DNA of 64,000 nt from the NCBI GenBank assembly GCA_009733575.1, contig ML769397.1, positions 372,001 to 436,000 on the forward strand, in the 5' to 3' direction. Source of the DNA: Gymnopus androsaceus JB14. Taxonomy: Eukaryota; Basidiomycota; Agaricomycetes; Agaricales; Omphalotaceae. The notes beneath the pieces were generated by a model, which saw only the letters and a list, made by a program, of their open reading frames with translations, was not told the origin of the DNA and searched no databases. This document shows, one piece after another, positions 51,353 to 63,713 of the stretch. How positions within the stretch are numbered: position 1 is the stretch's first letter; each line of letters opens with the position of its first letter. Position numbers and translations under genes: made by a program.

Positions 51353-52663
51353 TCACGATATCTGAGAGCTTAATAGCGTCTCAACCGCACCCTCAATATT
51401 CCTACTGTTGGAACAAGTCAGTTTGATATCAACCTGGTAGACACTTCACCATACCTTCTTCTGTAAAGCCCCAATAGTTGCCTCCCTAGATATATCAGGG
51501 AACATATTCGTCAGCTCGGTGATTTCACTCTCCGGTGGAATCCTAACACCAGCAGTAGTTCCATCTGTCCGACCAGTCAACCCCTGCATCCAATTTCGAA
51601 CACCAGCTCCCGCCGCAGCAGTAGCTCGTATTCTCGAATTCGTTGTTCCTGGAGCTCTAGCCGTTGTCACCACCTCATCTTCCGGGAGTGTTTGGCTGCT
51701 CTGCCTAGAGTTTGTCCCTCGTCTTGAAGTGTCCGGAAAGGCTCGATTACTTCGCCGCGGAGGTCGATTAGAGCCCAAAATCGGATGGAAGGAAACGTTT
51801 CGCCAAGCTGGTGGTAGTTGGTCCTATACGGTAGCTCTTGAGGTTGATCAAGTCAGAGCGGTAGATCTGGCCTGTCAAGATGCCAACAAGTGCGGCAACT
51901 CCTGAGCCTGGTAGACGAGAAACTGCGAGCTAAGAAGAAATCAATCTCCGGTACGCGAAATTGGGATGAACATTCACACTTGTAGGGCGAGAGCGTACAC
52001 AAAGCTCTTGTTGTTGAAAGTGACGCTGAATACTTTGAATTTATACACAGCAGGGACGATCCTGGAATACTGGTATAAGATACTGAATACCAGAGGGAGT
52101 GGGCCCGAGAAGACGTGATTGAAGCCAACGCAGTGGAATAGCAGAAGGGCTGCGAACTGCAGCAGGGTAGATAGCAGAATAGACACCAGCACAAAAGACT
52201 AGATGGATACAGGAGATAAGTAGGCGAAGCGACCAGAGGTTGTAAAACTCGTACAGCAAATTTGTGTGTCCCGAAACAGCGTTCAACATGGACTCCAATT
52301 TGGAAAAAGATCATCTCCGCAAGAAACAGGTCACTGGAGTTTGCAAAGGCGAGGTTGTGCAGAGCTAAGCGCCAGTACTACAGTCTTTCAGACGAGTGCT
52401 GGAAGGACAGCGCAAATCCAGCATTACCTGATGATATTTAGAGATATGAGGGACAAGCTTGAAATGACTTTAGGATGGTTTGCAGGTAAATTCTGGCTCA
52501 GTATCTTACTTGAAGGTGGAAGTAATGCTTTACATCGAAGACCCCAACAACGATGGAAGTCAAGGCCAGGCCTATTATAAGACCTGCGCTTTCCTTCAGT
52601 AATGATTAGAGAAAAAGAATATACAAGAATACCTTTAGAAACTGGCGCATATTCGAAAGACAT
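51353..52663 (-). CDS. Rhomboid-fold UBA/CUE membrane protein (Dsc2/UBAC2 family), two frame breaks
   Basis: Inactive rhomboid-like protein of ER/Golgi membranes. Relatives (fungal Dsc2, human UBAC2) serve ubiquitin-ligase complexes in membrane-protein quality control. Exons: 52633-52663, 52510-52583, 52428-52457, 52255-52377, 51980-52198, 51455-51929 and 51353-51404, about 333 residues. Blocks: MSFEYAPVSKGLIIG, VFDVKHYFHLQLVPHISKYH, QYWRLALHNLAFANSSDLF, GVHVERCFGTHKFASFVLV, FSILYQYSRIVPAVYKF, VTFNNKSFVYALALQ, LVGILTGQIYRSDLINLKSY, then a Pro/Arg/Ser linker and a UBA/CUE-type end ITELTNMFPDISREATIGAL...NIEGAVETLLSS. The exon sum is two bases too long: breaks at about 51784-51795 and at the last exon junction (51455-51460, gaagaag). 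Both flanks of each break are conserved. Confidence 0.8.
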
Positions 52664-55600
52664 GAGTCGAAGGCACAGAGACAACGCGGAGAGCGCTAAT
52701 CCAGCGCTTAATTATCAGATATCACATGTCACGTCTTGCTTACGTTCAACGCTCGCAATGCTCGACTCATTGACTACTCCATTTCGCTGCTGACATAACG
52801 CATTCTTATGTGAGTTCTCCGCGTTTTTTTCACATACATACTGTAGTTCGTGAATGGTTCTAGATACTACCGGTGGATACCCGCTTAGCGTCTACCCCTA
52901 CTACGTCGACACGCATAGGGACAGGGGAATACAACTTCATCGACCAATCCAACTAAGGTTATTACTCGTCTCCATAACTCTCAACCGAAGAATGTAATAA
53001 AGACTTAGGAAACCGTGTCCCGGCAGCTCCCGACGCCCAGGGTTAAGCTCAGCAGGCCTCAGTTTGCCCTGCATATGCGACATAACACATAACGCGGCGC
53101 TTTCGGGCCTTTTCGACCTCTGGGTAAATAAAGTATACATAATTGGACCTGAAGCGTTTACCGAGTCCCGATGGCTTCCAAGAATCGGCGGGGTCGGTGG
53201 TGAGCTGAGAGTAGTTCTCTCACGTCGCATACCCTGTTAGCCCCACGGACTGTATCCACGTAACAGGATACATTGTAATGCCTCCTGGTCAACGGTAAGT
53301 AAGTGCACTTGCGTTATGGCCAATTGCCTATCTGAATCTGCTTGCTTTTGTTTTGAGTTCTAGGCTCGCTCTCGTACATATACCTCAGAACCATGCTTCG
53401 ATTTGTGGAGCAACATATTATAGGGAAAATATTAGCAAAAGAAATGTCCAATTATTCGGCAGGAGCTGGATAACAGCCCTTGTGGACGCATTAAAATTCA
53501 AGGGCTTACGAATTTAGTGGATTCGTCTCATCGCTTGAGAACATGCGCGGTTATTCTGGAATTCAGGGCATTTTGTACATGTACGAAAACAACGGACAGA
53601 AGCCTACGCAAGCCAATGTACATTTGGACCAATTCCTGAAGACTGTTTAAAACGTCAGGGGTGTTTGACCTCTAGGACTCGGAGCAAGCCTTGGCTCCCG
53701 ACATACTTCCGCGGTTATGCAAGGTAAATAATCCACGTCAATACCAGGCAAGAGCGTACATTAATGACTTTACCGTTCCATACCCAAACCACCTTTTCTT
53801 ACTGGGACTCAATCGTAGAAAAATTTATCTTGGAAAATTTCCAAAATCTTCAAGGGCAGCTTTGACAAGGTATTTTTTCCTTCCCCCTCGATGTTCGTTT
53901 AGTGCCACAGCATTCTTCCTTCCTCCTGAGATTCTGCCAGTGGAATTGGACTAGCTTCTAGCCGTCAGCGGCGCGAACCATAACGTATACTTTCTCTCAA
54001 ACTCTATGTTAATGTCATGTCTACCTCTACTAGTGACTTACAAACTAACACGCGTTAGGCTTTTCCCTCTTTTTTGAAACTTGACGCATTTTTGTGCTGA
54101 CTCGGTTCAAGCATTATAGCCTCCCCACACAGATTTGACCCAGGTTTTACGATCATTTCACTTTGCAATAAGAACCCTTCGCAGCTTGGAACGAGATCTC
54201 TTTACTTACCGTTGCACCGTCCTCACTTTGTTCACTTGCCTGTGTGCTTATTGATGTCCAAAGGGTTATTCTGGGCTGGTCTTTCACAGGTGCTTGGTGG
54301 CTCATTGTTTTGGTGGGGCGAGCTCGTCACTGCGAAATGGATGATGGCTTCAGGTTGTCGGTTTTAACAAGTGTTGACTGTTGATCGAAGCAAGGTTCTC
54401 AATCTTGCAGAGATCATCATGTATGCTATGAGATGGATGAATCGACGCTGATGTATAGTCGCCCATCGCCCACATCTTGATGTCGGCAATTACTTAGCAC
54501 TCTTTAACTAGTATGGCACTATAGATTTCATGATCTGCACCACCCGAGTCAGATACTTTTCGATTTCGTTTCGGATGGTACAAGCTCATACCATATACAG
54601 GAAGTTGAAGGCTCGTGCAGTCGTGTTTGACAAATCGTTAAGTCAGTTCCTTATAATAACCAAAGACATATACAACTACTTTATGATAAGTCAGATAGGG
54701 ACACCCGGGTCGGAACCTGGAAAACCGACTTGTCCCAAATACTCTGGAAAGAAGATGACGATATGGTTAGAATACTCCATCCTCACAGGGCGACATCCAA
54801 GATTGCAACATTTCCATATGTAGATAGATCACTTTTTTCCCTCTTTCTTTCCAGTCCTGTGACAGATCTTCAGATCCAGTTTTCAAGTGAGTTCCGGGGG
54901 TCCTGACTCTTCACATTCGGCCAGAACATATATAATTATCCAAGCTTCTCCGAGATGGCAGGGTTGCTTGAATTCTTTTGTACCTATTCGCGGGAGATGT
55001 TTATCACTTGAGTATGGAGATGTCCGCGGAAGCAAGTCTTGAAGCTTGGAGATTGAAGGAGGTTGAAGCGTTGGAGGAGGCACCCCATCGCAAATTTGGG
55101 CTATTTGTCCGAACCAAAACATCAGAAAATTGGGGTAATCTTGTCCGAACATGCGTATATAGATTTTTTTCAATCCAGTCAAATTTTGCTGGGGCTTGCC
55201 TGGCTCCTAGAATGTTTCTAATGCGTTTCTGGGGTATGAAATTGTCGTTCAGGCCAGCCTACTAAACTGACCTGGAGAGTGTTTCTGAACCCCGAATTTG
55301 ACTGCGTTGTGTCCGAAATGGCATCTTTTGTCCGAACTGGAGTATGTCTATAATCCGGGCCTGTTGGAGGCCAAGGCAAACTGGCGGTAGTACAGAGTAC
55401 TATACCATGGCACCACATTTGGTCTGCAAGCTGCTCGATGACCGATCATAGCTTTCCTGCGAGTTCTGGGATATACTCCGCCGCGAGAGCGAGGGAAAGT
55501 AGAAGGCTTACTAGACACAAGAAAATCCATCATACAAAACACCAAAAGCAGATATTCTGTTTTTATTCGTGGTCTTGGTAAATGCCCATTCTGAACCGGA

Positions 55601-58600
55601 CTGGCCGTTCAGAATCATGGCACCCACTACCTGAACAGGATATGAGACGCAACGACGATAAATTCGGAGGGCAAGTCAGAGCTTGTAAAACCCCTTCCCA
55701 AGCTACGTGCGGGCCCCTAGCTCCTGTTGGTACTATTATCGGGTGCCTAAATAGCTAACCGGAAAGAGTGGTAAGCTGAGATTCTCGCTCAACGCCGTCT
55801 GTGGGTACCTCGTTGGCATCTGTGGAGTATACAGACATCATTTTGAAACGCTGAACAGACCGAGCAATTATCAATCAACCACAACTGAAAAGAAGAAAGG
55901 CACCGCATAGTACAAACCCAAAAGGCGCAAGAATTATGTCGTCTAGCTCGACAAGCCTCTCATGATGATATCAGAAAGGTGGCATCTCTGAAACAGTTGG
56001 TGATTATTTTGGAGATAAATACCTTCAAGTTTACCATTTTCCTGATAATAATAAATCAACGAGCTGATCCTTCAGCTGCTAAACCTTTCAGCAAATCTAG
56101 CAACGCTGAAAGCCTACGAGTAGTAGGTAGAAGTCGGTCTCAGGAGGAGGGTAGCCCTAAGCCGACCGACTCGGAGAATCCAGGCTACCGATACATGTTC
56201 GTTCCGTAAGGGTTAAGGTTCTAAAAGACAAAAAAATAACCCATTTTGGAAAATTTACGAGCCAAAATACTTGCGGTTGGCAGTAGTAAAAGACTACATA
56301 CCAGCCACGATTCATGAGAAAGCTTGGGGAATCGGGAATACACACAGATAGCTCATACCCAAGGCTTTTAGATTAAAACCTCTAGTAAAAATTCCGGAAA
56401 ACGCTTACCTTTATTCAACATACTCGGGGAGGAGCTTAAATCTACGGGACTTCGCTGGGAGGGCGATCTTCTGACTGGAGAGTGACGCGTGACATCGCGT
56501 GACCGAGATGTACAGGTAGCACCGGCCCGTAAATAGCCTTCAAGAACCACCGCCAAGACCACCGCAACCGCTGCCAGTTTGCTGCTCTTAAGTATCTCTA
56601 TCGGAACTACCAAGGCCCCAGCAGAACTCTTTCGCTGATGACAGCTATGTAAACTTCAAGGTATGTATTAAAGGCGATACTACTATGACGCTCTCAATCT
56701 CCCTTTTATGAAGAATCTCGTCTTACCATTGACTCGGAATATGCATCGCTGATTCCTAAGCCTGATTCCAAGCGGATAAACCCTTTCGATCGACCGCTCA
56801 CTGCTCCCGACGTCTATTCTCTACGGTTGGTCGAGATCGACGAACCGAGAGCTCAAAATGCAAGCATACATATTCGAAGACTGAAGCCTTTCTTCAATCT
56901 TTTTGACATCCAATACATTGTACTAAATATCACAATCCTCAAACTGGCCTATGAGGACTCGGAGTACATGTGGAGTGGCGTCTGTTCCGTCCAAACTCAA
57001 TAAGGCACCTCGGCGGAGTAGAACCATATTTGTGCTATATTCCAGATATTGTCATGACACGTATCCATTCCACAGGATAGTTAGTCGTGGTAAAGCAAAG
57101 GTTATACCATTACTTTTTCTCTCAGTTAACTTTATCGCTGATGCTTATCCAGCGCGGCGGGAGGTACACACGAATTCGACGTTTCCGCTCATTGAAGACG
57201 ATAATTAAACCATCATGATGCTCTGCTAGATTGAGTTCTTTTCACATCTCTAAATCTAGCTTTCGCGTCAAATGTCTGCGACCTCTGTCGACTCCACTAT
57301 CGTCGATCCTTTTATTCCTGATTTCCGATTCATGTGAAGATATGCACTGAAGTCACGAAATGTGTGTTGATACAGTTTCAAGGACGTTGAGTTGTTGATG
57401 CTCCCTCCTTGATTCTTTGACAGTCTGACATTGTAACACGATGCTTCACAGGCTCACACTGCCCATCTACTTACCAAACTTACCTACCAAGAGTAGACAT
57501 TGGTCGACGGTATGTGGAACAGTCCTCGGAATTCAAATCGGCTTTAGAAAGTGTCACAAGTTTTGGGGGTCAAAGGTGTGTCGAGTCCTTGGTCTGTATC
57601 AGTGGCTTTTTTGAATATACCGATTTCTGGAATGACAAGTTTCTCAATTACATCCCCATTTTTTCCCCTCGGCTTCTCTCATATGCTTTCTATCTCAACG
57701 GATTTTGGCATAGTGTTTTCCTTTCTCCAATGGATGCTTTCCAACCGTTTTGTTCTGTTAATCTTGACGGTGAAAGACCGCCTGATGCGAGTGCCCATAT
57801 CGTGACCATTCGTTGAAGGCTCTTGAACACGATTTTCGTTTCCGTCCTTTCGTAAATAAGTATAGTTCGTATGGCTTGGAATGATTCAAACAGCGAAGGT
57901 GTTGTCCGGGCGTTCGTACAGAGAAGTTAAAATAGAAATTTCTTCAGGATGGCGCTTCATGTGGAAGTGTCTTTGGACTTGCTGCTTATCCCCTTTTACA
58001 AATGGCAAGCGAAACATCTTTGCATCCAATTCGGGAGACGAATATTTTTTCGCGACAAAGCCAACGCCTTAGCAACTCGATCACCTTCAAGTTTGTGGCA
58101 GATGTTGCGTGTTTCATTCTCTACAGGTCTTGCTAAGTATCTCTATAGTTGCTTTGTGCAGTGCTTCGTAACATTCTGTAAAGCCCTAAAGCTATAAGTA
58201 ATGAGATTTCTCAGACCTCTTGCAAACACGAGGAAATATTCAATGTTGGACTGAATTACGCTCGTATGGCGGAATTATCTGGAACAATATCCGCCATCGT
58301 ACTTTACTTACATATGAAGTAGCGATAAAAGCCATCAAACAAAACCCGCCTGGATGAAGGAACCGCGCGCTTGGTGACAATGATAACAATATGATTCTGC
58401 TCGATATCCATTAAGTCTAGTCTTTTTTTAGGCTTTTTGGACACGAATTGAACAAAGATTGAAACAATCTCTTCAGTAAAGGTACACATGACCAGAGTGA
58501 ACGATACTTCAATTCCGTACACCGACGAATGGACCTTATCGCGCCTTCATGAACAATGTATCCAATTGGATGCATATAAATTTCGATATGCAACATTATT

Positions 58601-59414
58601 TAGTGGATGCGATTTTCACTAGTACTGGTGATGAGACTTCAAAGAAGAAATACTACATGTCAACAATCATTTCATACCATACCAATCCCTTTCCGCTACA
58701 TATTCTCTCTACGTCGCTTTCTTCTCCTCGATTGTTAGCGAGGAAAACATGCGCTCGTTATCCTCATTTTGATCATCTTCTATTGCTGGCAACTCGTAGA
58801 CTTGCTCTCCCGTTCTACATCCTGTGCTCTTCCCGATTCCCGAAAGTCATTAGGGACGTGCCTTGAAGACATGTAGAGCATACCAAGATAGTACGTAGCA
58901 GACCTGTGTTCAAAGACTATAGTGGCTTCAAGGGGCACCTGGCAGACCTTGGCAAATTTCATGCATATAGTCACATAAGTCAACTACTTATGTGAACTTT
59001 GTCTCTCGGAACGAGGAGTAAACTTCTCTGGTTAACTCATGAGCCGCCTGGGGTAAAGCATTTTCTGGTGTGAACATTCTTTATGAACTTCACTACAGCC
59101 TCGATAAAGCCAGTCCCGCACATAATTCCGGGGTTGGTTGCGCTTAGCCCCGTTCAGCTGCTATCTACGATATACGAGCTCGGCACCAGCGGCATCCATC
59201 GGCACTGCAAGTTTTCCGAACTACTCGGACTGAGCCTAGTTCTGCTCATGAATCCACTCCAGCTACAAAAGACTCGAATCAGTGCTCCAGGAAGTGACCC
59301 CTGGGCTCTAATACAACTCCTTGCCTTCTCTCAAATTGTTAGAAGCGTGTTTGGAAAGCACCGACTCATCCGACGCTGCACTTACGGAGGTTCGGCCTTG
59401 AGACAATAGCTCGC
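52664..59414. other. 6.8-kb region without supported genes
   Basis: Many short frames, none with a recognisable domain or a splice path longer than one exon. A cluster of tgtccgaa words at 55107-55340 (four copies, one strand) and a fragment near 56740-56910 ending IHIRRLKPFFN faintly recall the C-terminal end of retroelement polyproteins, too weak to call. May contain old transposon debris. Confidence 0.4.
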
Positions 59415-60000
59415 TTTACTCTGTGCCACATGTTAGATTTGCATGCAGATACGGAACGATGGAGTTTCTACAGTATGTTGCTAATTTACACGAAATTGCG
59501 TCTATTTTCACTTCCTTTCAACTCTTACAAGTCCGAGAAAAAGGGATAAGTATACTGCATCGTCAGGTAAACACCCGTTCGTCCCTTTTTTCAAATCACT
59601 TTCTAACGATTTCTGTGAAGAAGAATCCCAATCATGATGTATCACCAATGCATCTGAAGCAGCCTATCCAGACGCGTATTTCTGCAGATGCGGAATTCAT
59701 ACGTCAGGGCAAGAGGAAATCTGGTAAATCATTCGAGATATTACACCCTCCTTCTTTGAATCCATCGATTTACCTGAACTAGTGAGCGTGTCAAGGTTAA
59801 GGATACGGAGGACGTCAACAAAGCTATGGATAACTTTGCCAAGGATATATTATCTGAAGAGTGCGTTTATGGGAGCAGGTACGCGGCCATCTTCCAATAT
59901 GTCAGAGCTCGCTTGACCTACGGATGCTCGTTACCAAAGAACGATTCAGACATCGAGAAGAAACTAAGAGATGCAGGGTACCGGCGCAATCTGGTTTAAT
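59415..60000 (+). pseudogene. Possible relic of a hypothetical gene
   Basis: Two pieces look coding in composition but do not join in one frame: about 59620-59780 (VKKNPNHDVSPMHLKQPIQT) and about 59791-59992 (EDVNKAMDNFAKDILSEE, then YAAIFQYVRARLTYGC and NDSDIEKKLRDAG). A TAA follows. No domain recognised. It could equally be two chance frames. Confidence 0.25.
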
Positions 60001-60202
60001 TGCGCATTCAAGAAGCTATCTGGTCCGCGTTGCTGTCTACCTATTCTGCCTGCGCTCCATGACTTTAGATGCCAGCGTAAGATATTTCCCTAGACCTAGT
60101 ATTTCAGTTCACAGTATATTGATACATCCATTTACCGCTGCACTAGCTGTACTACTTGTCTACAATAATATTAAATGCTACATACAATTTATGTCTGGTT
60201 AT

Positions 60203-61119
60203 TCAACTATTCACGAGCTTCTGTAGTCGCTCCAATTCCTTCTCTCTGGCAATAAGAGTTGCCCGCGTCTTTTCTTGCTCTGCTATAATTGCCTTCTTGG
60301 CTTCCTCCAAGCGAGCTGTCTCGTCCTTCTCCATGAGCGCAGTAAACTCTGGTACGCCACCTTTCGAACCCTCGAGGGATGCCGGATTGGCGATGTGGAA
60401 CGGTATAGGCTTCGTCTTGGCTTTTGGAAGGAGCTTAGGTGGATGGCTAGTCAAAATACCAAGAAAGTGCTGATATGGGTCGTTGAATACGATTTCGTCG
60501 TACTGCCAAGAGTGTACTGGTCCAGCTTTTATAGCATCATCCGGTAGAGGAATTTCCGGCTCGCCAGCGCGTGCCCATGGGTGTAATTTAAGATGGTGAT
60601 ATAGTATAATGGCTTTCTCGCCGGATTCTTGGATGAAATGTATCCGAATTTGAATCTCGAATTCGCCCCAGCTGAACTGAAAGCGTTAGTTATTAGCTTG
60701 CGCAAGAGCTCACAGATTCGTTACCCTGTCTCTGCGACCTCAAAGGGTGGTTTGTCGACATCTGAGAGTAGATTCGGCAAATAATCACAATGGATAAATC
60801 GATCTGACGCACTTCGAGTTGGATTAGGATAAGTGTCATGGAGCTTGAATGCGACACGTTTTATAAAGTAGCCAAGATTGTCTGCTCCTCCGACTATATC
60901 AGAGTTTTCAGCAGACGCTGCGCCGCGTACAGCTACTGTCCATTTGTGAGTATGCTCTGGCGGACAGTTTTCTCGCTCTTCCGGAGTCAAAAGTGTAGCG
61001 GTATTTCCGTAGATTATTGGACGAAAAATGCTAAGACCCTGTAAAAGCATTAGTTTAGAGCATATTGATAGATACAGAAATGTACTTGCTCTAACACGAA
61101 CGCGGTCAGTGTTGGCCAT
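60203..61119 (-). CDS. YAF9: YEATS-domain protein Yaf9
   Basis: Histone acyl-lysine reader shared by the NuA4 acetyltransferase and SWR1 remodeller. Exons 61090-61119, 60813-61038, 60725-60761 and 60203-60671 give 253 residues with no break. YEATS domain: [84 protein letters not shown]. A C-terminal coiled coil (ARLEEAKKAIIAEQEKTR, REKELERLQKLV) matches the family. The first intron uses a GC donor (AGA|GCAAGT at 61089, acceptor 61039), required to reach GLSIFRP in frame. Intron 2 (60762-60812) is 51 bases with no stop, so its retention would add 17 residues. Its ATG lies 89 bp from that of the COX7-like gene. Confidence 0.95.
61039..61089 (-). other. GC-AG intron of YAF9
   Basis: The donor reads AGA|GCAAGTAC and the acceptor TTTTACAG|GG. 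The alternative GT (gtacat, 4 bases on) would put a TAG two codons after the junction, whereas the GC donor gives an exact match to the YEATS start [16 protein letters not shown] is the classical consensus for GC-AG introns. Confidence 0.85.
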
Positions 61120-61208
61120 GGATGAGGTCTGGAGAGAAAGTCTGGACTGGGCCAAATATTTGTTGTCCCGGTTATTTCCCGCTTTACTCTAACACAACTT
61201 CATCCACC
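61120..61208. promoter_or_regulatory. Compact bidirectional promoter, YAF9/COX7-like
   Basis: 89 bp between two divergent start codons, including the pyrimidine-rich tttactctaacacaacttca on the COX7 side. Both genes must be driven from here or from within transcribed sequence. Confidence 0.6.
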
Positions 61209-61605
61209 ATGCTCGACGGAATTTACAACCGTAGGCCTATTATTTTTTATTTCTATTTATCCAAATAACAGAAATCCAAGGCCCAAATAACATGATTGAA
61301 AGGCAGAAGGCCTATCAGGTTCGTTTCTGTTCGTTTCTTCAGCCAAATGAATCTAATCATTTTTTGTAGGCTGACCCTCGGCCTGTTCACCTCAAGGCTC
61401 CTAGGCGCGTTCTTTACCTTCGTATGGCTGTTATTTCGCTCTCGCTGCTAGTTCTCAACGAACGGTCAAATTAGGTCTCTTCGGTGTTGGATTCACCGCG
61501 GGTGCACTCGGAACTGTTTATGGAATATCTCAGTTGATTAGGGTACGTGGACTCTACTGTCTCTCGAGTCCTATATACTGAATTATCTTACAGGGAAAGC
61601 AATAG
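61209..61605 (+). CDS. COX7: Cytochrome c oxidase subunit VII (COX7a-like)
   Basis: Small single-span subunit of respiratory complex IV in the inner mitochondrial membrane. Five tiny exons (61209-61230, 61272-61318, 61370-61421, 61475-61542 and 61594-61605) give 66 residues without a break. The pattern IERQKAYQADPRPVHLKAPR, then LYLRLFGVGFTAGALGTVYG and a short LIRGKQ end, matches fungal COX7-type proteins: matrix-side QKxYQ...P...PR, one transmembrane helix with glycines, basic end. The small size makes the family call less certain than the gene structure. Confidence 0.75.
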
Positions 61606-62461
61606 ATGGGCAGCCGGAAATCCTGTTCAAAATAGATACAAATCTCCTTGTTTTTCTTCGCATTACAAGCCTCGAATTCGAATCCACATGTTCCAGACTC
61701 TATCCACAAGATGCATTCATTCTTCCGGCCATTGGCTAGATCATTCAGGCTCCGACTGCTGATGAGCAGACTTCTACGTTTCTAGCCAGCGCTAGAAGGA
61801 CCTTAGAATCGCACATTTACATGGACCATCTGGCTGGTTCCCTTCTTTCCTTCCTTTCGAACATCTCCCCTGACTATGTTTGCGCGCTTTACACCTTTCG
61901 TATTTCACATCGACAGCTTCCTGACACCGAGCGCTTTGTCATGAGGTCTCCCGTTTCGTGTCCCGTATTTGATCCAAGCGAAAGCTGTAAAGTCTTAGGC
62001 ACGATAGTTGCATATTTGGAGGCAAGAATTTGCCTAGCTTGACCGTGAATAACCAGGTTTTGCAAAGAGTCACATCATAGTTGCTTCATAATAACTCAAC
62101 TCGACTAATTTCTCTTCGAGACGGGACTACCTTGTCTAAACAATCTCGGAGGTTATGTATCTAAATACGTACCTTATGTGCTTTCTATCTATGGTATTAT
62201 GCACATCTTATCAAGTAAAGGGAGAATGACTTGATTATCCTGATCCTGTCTCTGCAGTGAACAGTATATTCATTGCAACAAGTGCGTCCAAATGCGACGT
62301 TCACGAAGCTCTAGCACCAAGCATTGCTTTTTTTTTTGACGCCTTGAGTATTCCTGTACTCATTCTTTACATCATGATTGCCGCTTCTGGACGGACGGTA
62401 TTTACTATTTATACGAAATTATACCACGATGGTTCATGCACTTCCTTCCTAACTCCTTATC
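61606..62461. other. Intergenic region
   Basis: Two short frames (61547-61762, 61821-62042) lack domains and splice support. The rest is probably the promoter of the VWA gene. Confidence 0.4.
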
Positions 62462-63713
62462 ATGCCAAACTTCATTAGCGGCTTATTCACTCGAAGTCGT
62501 ACATCGAGTCGGGCTTCGCAACCCACCTTCGATCCCAACGCGGACTTGACCGAAGAGCCGGATAGCAAAACATTACTTGGAATACCTGGTAACATCCCCA
62601 CCGATAATGTCCCACCACCATATTCCCGAGAGCCAACACCATCGGGGTCGATCAGCGGTGGATTCCTAACAAAATTCAAGACGAGGACTGATTCCGAGTG
62701 TGAGCTTCTATCGTTTGCTATCTGATCCCAATTTTTACATAAACGCTTTTGTAGATTATCGGACTCCCCTGCGGCGGGAATCTTTGGAAAATGCTCTGGA
62801 GGTCCTCAGGGATTTCGACGTCGTCGTAGTTGTAGATGACTCCGGCTCGATGCAAGGCTCGTTGTGGGCGGAAGTAGGTCATTACATTTGCCACGTAAAC
62901 ATTTACTTGATTGGCTGTTTCAAGGCTAGACTAGCTCTTTCCAGTATTGCCGATACCGCGAGCAAATTCGATGAAGATGGGATAGATATACACTTTATAA
63001 ACTCCAAAAAAGAAGGCCTGAATGTGAAGGTGGGACATAATCCTGTACTATTGTCTGCTGGTGTTTATAATTCAGTGTCTATTAACAGAGTAGCCGTCAA
63101 GTAATGGATCTATTCGACAGTATCAGGCCATATGGCTCAACATATCTAGGACGCACGCTCGATGTCCTTCTTGGGGACTACCTTGATGAAATTGAAGCAG
63201 CAAAACCTGACAAGGTTGCACTGAGGAAGATCAAACCGAAAAACTTCATTGTCATAACTGACGGAGAACCAAGTTTGTATCATATCTCTGACAGCATAGT
63301 GCGTATGCTTACGATGTGCATTCTTCTAGGTGATGATCCTGAAGAGGTTATTGCCAATGCAGCTAAGCGACTGGACGCAGGGAAATTCCCCCTTGCTCAG
63401 GTCAGTTAGATAGTACAATTTTGGCTTGGCATATTTACTCAACTATTCTGTGCAGCTCGGAATCCAACTCGTACAGATTGGACGAGGAGAGGAGGCCAAG
63501 AGGTATCTCAATCGACTGGACAATACCTTGACAGAGAAATATCAAATTCGAGTGAGTTTAGTTTCCCCTTTTTACATCTGTCTTCAATCTCATCTTGATT
63601 TTTCACAGGACATTGTCGACACTACTCCGTATTTTGGACAAATAAGCCATGATGCTCTGATCAAGATAATGCTGGGCGGAATCAACCGGAAAATGGACCG
63701 TAGCAAGGCTTGA
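62462..63713 (+). CDS. von Willebrand factor A-domain protein
   Basis: Cytosolic VWA-domain protein of unknown partner. VWA domains bind ligands through a metal site. Exons: 62462-62699, 62755-62873, 62925-63029, 63089-63272, 63330-63400, 63456-63551 and 63609-63713, giving an unbroken 305 residues. The N-terminal ~85 residues are Ser/Pro-rich (PPPYSREPTPSGS). The VWA begins at DVVVVVDDSGSMQGSLW with an intact MIDAS DxSxS motif. A threonine within PYGSTYLGRTLD and the aspartate in FIVITDGEPS complete the metal site. The end has GIQLVQIGRGEEAKRYLNRL and DIVDTTPY. No signal peptide or membrane segment. This architecture is common in basidiomycete genomes, but its role is not known to me. Confidence 0.88.

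Noticed and set aside
51853..52314. Hydrophobic 153-codon minus-strand frame
   Set aside because: It reads through introns of the Dsc2-like gene. Only its first part (QIGVHVERCFGTHKFA) is true coding sequence.
56690..56910. Possible retrotransposon polyprotein tail
   Set aside because: Only one weak motif (RRLKPF) and no reverse transcriptase, integrase or terminal repeats nearby.
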